Source: Nocardia albiluteola
GTDB taxonomy: Bacteria > Actinomycetota > Actinomycetes > Mycobacteriales > Mycobacteriaceae
DNA length: 64,000 nt
Direction of reading: 5' to 3'
Assembly (NCBI RefSeq): GCF_018860155.1
Contig: NZ_JAHKNI010000005.1
Span: 372,001 to 436,000, forward strand
Shown piece after piece: positions 61,116-64,000 of this stretch. Numbering within the stretch: position 1 is the first letter of the stretch; every line of letters begins with the position of its first letter. Under the pieces are notes generated by a model that did not search any database, was not told the origin of the DNA, and saw nothing but the letters and a program-made list of their open reading frames with translations. The translations under genes were made by a program, and so were the position numbers.

Positions 61116-61802
61116 ATGCCGTTTTTCGAGGGCGCTCGCGGGCGGCTGCACTATCGGCGCTGGCCGGTACACCCGCCCGAGGCGCGAGAACACCCCACGG
61201 CACTGGTGCTGTGGTTGCCGGGCACCGGTCAGCACAGCGGCCACTACCACCGGTTCGCCCGTGCCCTGGGCGCGCGGAATATCGAGGTCTGGGGCCTGGA
61301 CACCGCCGGGCAGGGGCTCAGCGAGGGGGATCCGGCGGCGCCCGGCACCCTCGACGAGCTCGCCGCCGACGCAAGACTGCTCGCCACGCTGATGCGCCGG
61401 GACTCGCCGGGAGTTCCCCTGATCCTTGCGGGGCACTCGTTGGGCGCCGCCACAGTTCTGGCGCTCGTATCCGGTGCCGCGGGAACGGCGTCCGGCCCCA
61501 CCGGCCCCGCACCCGAGTGGGCCGGACTGGTGCTCACCGGCACCCCGAAAAGGGCTCTCAGCGGCGATGTTTCCCTGCCGGACGGGCTGCGCGCACTGGC
61601 CCTGCACGGCGTCGACGATCGTCGTGCGCCGATCGATGTCGTGCGCGACTGGACGTTGCGGCGTCAATCGGTAGGGTTGCGTGAGTATGCCGATGCCGGG
61701 CACGATTTGCTGCACGAACCGGTGCACGCACGGGTCGCCGCCGACATCGCGGAGTGGATACAGGATGTCGTCGCGGGCACGGCGCGCGCATCGGTGGAGT
61801 GA
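61116..61802 (+). CDS. Alpha/beta hydrolase, monoacylglycerol-lipase-like
   Basis: The 228-residue protein has an alpha/beta-hydrolase fold: oxyanion region LWLPGTGQHSGHYHRFARAL, nucleophile Ser in LAGHSLGAATVLAL, acid Asp in LHGVDDRRAP and His in YADAGHDLLHEP. HSGHYHRFARALGARNIEVWGLDTAGQGLSEGD matches monoglyceride lipases of the serine aminopeptidase type. No signal peptide is seen. It is only 19 bases upstream of an ESX-type cluster on the same strand and probably cotranscribed with it. A role in lipid handling for the secretion cluster is possible but not shown. The 257 bases upstream hold the divergent promoters. Confidence 0.85.
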   Translation: MPFFEGARGRLHYRRWPVHPPEAREHPTALVLWLPGTGQHSGHYHRFARALGARNIEVWGLDTAGQGLSEGDPAAPGTLDELAADARLLATLMRRDSPGVPLILAGHSLGAATVLALVSGAAGTASGPTGPAPEWAGLVLTGTPKRALSGDVSLPDGLRALALHGVDDRRAPIDVVRDWTLRRQSVGLREYADAGHDLLHEPVHARVAADIAEWIQDVVAGTARASVE

Positions 61803-61821
61803 GCTCGAGAAAGGGGGACCG

Positions 61822-62232
61822 GTGCAATCACAGGAGACCGGGGATGTGCGCAGCGATGTCGCTGCCCTGAGCCATGCGGTGGACGACGGTGAGCTGTGGA
61901 TGGACGGTGTCTTGGTCACCGACGGCGTCCACGAGCGCTGCGCGCGTCGCTATGAAACCCTCGCCGAACAGGTCGAACAACAGATGAAGGTGCTGCACGC
62001 GGGCGTCTCGCTGCCCGGTTTCGGCGGCTTTGAATCGGGCGGTTCGCTGCGGCGCGGCTTCGAGGGCAAGGCCACCGACGCGCTGGAGCGGATGCAGGAA
62101 TACGCCGACGCCGCCCGCCAGCTCGCGCAGACGCTCCGCGCGGCCGCCGCGGCGTACACCCAGCACGATGCCGATATAGCCGTCGCCCTGGGCAAGACGA
62201 CCACCGATGTCGTGGGGGCCGGGCATGCATAA
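61822..62232 (+). CDS. Small type VII secretion substrate-like protein
   Basis: The 136-residue protein is a helical hairpin candidate: helix one around ERCARRYETLAEQVEQQMKVL, a Gly/Phe turn (PGFGGFESGGSLRRGFEGK), helix two DALERMQEYADAARQLAQTLRAAAAAY. Tyr112-x-x-x-Asp116 (YTQHD) fits the YxxxD/E secretion signal of type VII substrates right after the second helix. No signal peptide or WxG triplet is seen. It starts with GTG 61822 after AAAGGGGG and overlaps the next gene by eight bases; the next gene has a WxG turn, so the two may form a secreted heterodimer. This is inferred from motif and order. Confidence 0.75.
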   Translation: MQSQETGDVRSDVAALSHAVDDGELWMDGVLVTDGVHERCARRYETLAEQVEQQMKVLHAGVSLPGFGGFESGGSLRRGFEGKATDALERMQEYADAARQLAQTLRAAAAAYTQHDADIAVALGKTTTDVVGAGHA

Positions 62233-63571
62233 CATCAGCGGCACCGGCACCAAGGTCGAAACCCCGCACACCGACCCCGATTACGCGCCGACGGTCGAGG
62301 TGTTCGACCATCTCGGCTATGACGAGATCTACCGCGGCGTCATGCAGTTGCAGCCCGAGGTGCTGACCGCGGGCAAGCACGCGTGGCAGACCTCAGCCAG
62401 TGGGATGGCGCAGGCGGTGCAGGAGGCCAATGCGGAGGTGCGCGCCGCGATGGCCGACGGCTGGCGCGGTAGCGCGGCCCAGCTGGCATCCGAGGCCATG
62501 CAGGCCTTCGAGTCGCTGGGGCAGCACCTGTCCGATGTGATGGCCGAGGTCGGCCGGCGGCTCGGGCAGGCCAACGATGCGGCCGAGTCGCTGCGCTCCT
62601 CGCTGTCGCAGCCGGTGTCCTCCTCCGTGGATCTCGAGGGTGCGCTGCTGGATCCCAAGCACGCCATCACCACGTCCGAGATGCAGAAGACGGCCGAGAA
62701 CGTGCGCCTGGATGCGGTGCGGGTGATGAACTCGGTCTACGCCGGAGTGTTCATTCCGACCGGGAACAACGTGCCCGGCTTCCCCGTGGGCGGGATGTAC
62801 CCGCAGGCGCCGGTTACCGCGCCAGGTTCGACGGTCGTGGCTCCCGGCGGTGGTTCGGCGGATGTGGTCACCCCGGGCCTGATTCCCGCATCGGGTCCGC
62901 ATACGACTGCGGCGCAACCGGATTCGGTGCACCGCACCGAGCATCCGGCGGCCGCGCAGCAACCGGCCGCCGATCGCACCGCGGCCCCCGCGGCGGTGGA
63001 TCCGGTGGGCGTCGCCGCACCCGCGGTCCCCTCCGCGCCCGCCGCCGCGACGCACACCTCGGCCGTGCAGGCGGCGCCCGTGGAGCCGAATGCGACTGCG
63101 CCACAGGCCGATCGGGCCGCTCCCGTCGCACCGTCCACCCCGGCCGCGGGGGCGATGGTGGCCCCGGGCGCGGTCAAGCCGTCGAGCGCGTCCACCAAGC
63201 CACAGAGCGCGTCGACCAAGCCGCAGAGCGCCGACGCCACGTCGCAGAGCTCCGACGGTGATCGCAAGGACAAGAATCAGCAGGGCGATCAGTCCTCCGG
63301 CGACACCGCGTCCGGAATGGGTGCGGGCATCGTCGGTGGACTGGCGGGCGGCGCGGTGGCCTTCGGCGGCGACACCGCTCGCCCGGCCAACTCGGTTCCC
63401 CGGCCGCCCAAGCAGTCTCCGGACGACGAGGACTACGACGAGGACGAGTACTACCCGGACTTCGACGAGCCGACCTTCCTGGAACCGGCCGAGCCCGGCA
63501 CGGAACTGGTGGGGCATCTCGAGCCCACCACCCCGCCGGTGGTCGGCGAGTGGGCCGACGATGAGGAGTGA
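62225..63571 (+). CDS. PPE/WXG-like ESX protein with long Pro/Ala/Ser and acidic tail
   Basis: The 448-residue protein has a helical N-terminal domain of about 190 residues with the turn motif Trp80-Arg-Gly82 (ADGWRGSAAQLASEAMQAF), as in WXG100/PPE helical hairpins. A Pro/Ala/Val/Thr-rich low-complexity region (about 195-350) with two STKPQSA repeats follows, then a Gly-rich hydrophobic stretch (ASGMGAGIVGGLAGGAVAFGG) and a very acidic end (DDEDYDEDEYYPDFDE). This resembles ESX-associated Esp proteins and nocardial PPE-like substrates. ATG 62225 overlaps the preceding gene; a GTG at 62207 is open as well. It is followed by an EspG-like gene, the chaperone type that serves PE/PPE substrates. 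Confidence 0.8.
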   Translation: MHNISGTGTKVETPHTDPDYAPTVEVFDHLGYDEIYRGVMQLQPEVLTAGKHAWQTSASGMAQAVQEANAEVRAAMADGWRGSAAQLASEAMQAFESLGQHLSDVMAEVGRRLGQANDAAESLRSSLSQPVSSSVDLEGALLDPKHAITTSEMQKTAENVRLDAVRVMNSVYAGVFIPTGNNVPGFPVGGMYPQAPVTAPGSTVVAPGGGSADVVTPGLIPASGPHTTAAQPDSVHRTEHPAAAQQPAADRTAAPAAVDPVGVAAPAVPSAPAAATHTSAVQAAPVEPNATAPQADRAAPVAPSTPAAGAMVAPGAVKPSSASTKPQSASTKPQSADATSQSSDGDRKDKNQQGDQSSGDTASGMGAGIVGGLAGGAVAFGGDTARPANSVPRPPKQSPDDEDYDEDEYYPDFDEPTFLEPAEPGTELVGHLEPTTPPVVGEWADDEE

Positions 63572-63631
63572 GTCGCGGATCCGATCGGCCCGCGGGCTCG
63601 GCGGCTGTGAGCTAGAGGTGGGCCGCCGCAG

Positions 63632-64000
63632 GTGAAATGGACGCTCACCCCCGATCAATTCGCATTGGCGTGGGAGCGCACCGACGGCGACCGGATCCCC
63701 TATCCGCTCGCGGTGCGCCTGTCCGCCCGCGACAGCGGGGAACGCGATGCGCAACTGCCCGAGCTGCGGCAGTGGTGTTCGCGCGCACTCGATGCGGACC
63801 TCGAGGCGGCGCTGCGTGTGCTGGCCCGGCCGACCATCCGGGTCGAGGTATTCGGCCGGCAGGGCCCGGGGCAGGACGCGCCGCCGGTGCGGGTCCTGGG
63901 TGCGGCGGCCGGGCATGTCACCGTCGTCGCGGCCCAGCGGCCCGGTGACGGCCCCGATCGCGGCGGCGAGCTGCGGTTGTTCGTCGGCGCTGCGAAAGCC
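63632..64000 (+). CDS. ESX secretion-associated EspG-like protein (5' part)
   Basis: The frame runs from GTG 63632 off the window end (123 codons visible). The opening VKWTLTPDQFALAWERTDGDRIPYPLAV, followed by LDADLEAALRVLARPTIRVEVFG, matches the start of EspG-family proteins, which are cytosolic chaperones that bind PE/PPE-type substrates and deliver them to the ESX machinery. It follows the PPE-like gene by 60 bases on the same strand. The missing part should lie just outside the window, perhaps with more ESX genes. Confidence 0.82.
   Translation, partial: MKWTLTPDQFALAWERTDGDRIPYPLAVRLSARDSGERDAQLPELRQWCSRALDADLEAALRVLARPTIRVEVFGRQGPGQDAPPVRVLGAAAGHVTVVAAQRPGDGPDRGGELRLFVGAAKA

Noticed and set aside
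1..64000. tRNA, rRNA, CRISPR, insertion sequence, integrase or attachment sites
   Set aside because: Looked for and not found; no transposase-like frame, regularly spaced repeat array or tRNA-like fold was recognised by eye.

Overview
The window is very GC-rich, densely coded actinobacterial chromosome. Several genes have their closest recognisable relatives in mycolic-acid bacteria: a Kgd-type 2-oxoglutarate enzyme, a MymA/SadH-like monooxygenase-dehydrogenase pair, a FadD15-like acyl-CoA ligase, an Rv0194-like double ABC exporter, an MTB12-like lipoprotein and a type VII (ESX) secretion cluster ending in an EspG-like gene. Nocardia or a close relative is the best guess; this is inference from gene content. 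I saw no rRNA, tRNA, CRISPR array, insertion sequence, integrase or phage gene.

Layout. 1-5.4 kb: the 3' end of a GH27 alpha-galactosidase, an OmpR-type two-component system, and a DUF1800/DUF1501 pair. 5.4-9.4 kb: small genes, an MFS exporter facing a MerR regulator across a perfect operator, a gene remnant and an SDR. 9.4-11.7 kb: a membrane protein and a NarL-type two-component system. 11.7-16.4 kb: an OpuC/ProU-type osmolyte importer with a second, divergent binding-protein paralogue. 16.7-22 kb: a lipoprotein with an MFS exporter, then a TetR regulator facing a Baeyer-Villiger-type monooxygenase and an SDR. 22.4-24.2 kb: a fatty acyl-CoA ligase. 24.3-30.5 kb: an IclR-controlled dihydroxyacetone locus (GlpF-like, DhaK, DhaL, and a DhaM-HPr-enzyme I fusion). 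30.6-37.2 kb: a secreted HtrA-like protease, a membrane-anchored molybdopterin oxidoreductase, and an MFS exporter with a beta-sandwich tail next to its PadR regulator. 37.4-45.3 kb: kgd and the double ABC exporter. 45.5-54.9 kb: HxlR and AraC regulators, an ABC-2 transporter with an EcsC protein, a VOC protein, a truncated acyl-adenylating protein, an enoyl-CoA hydratase, a xi-class GST and a PtpB-like phosphatase. 55-64 kb: a TetR fragment behind a tandem repeat, a D-threonine-aldolase-like enzyme, a giant nuclease-helicase relative whose catalytic motifs look eroded, a lipase-like hydrolase and the ESX cluster.

Two themes stand out. First, regulator genes face their likely targets across clear palindromes (MerR, TetR, IclR, HxlR, PadR), and two of those promoters probably give leaderless transcripts. 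Second, several reading frames are intact but lack expected parts: DinB-like (middle missing), GlpF-like (two membrane helices missing), the adenylating enzyme (C-terminal domain missing), a TetR protein (DNA-binding domain missing), and the nuclease-helicase (three active-site motifs replaced).
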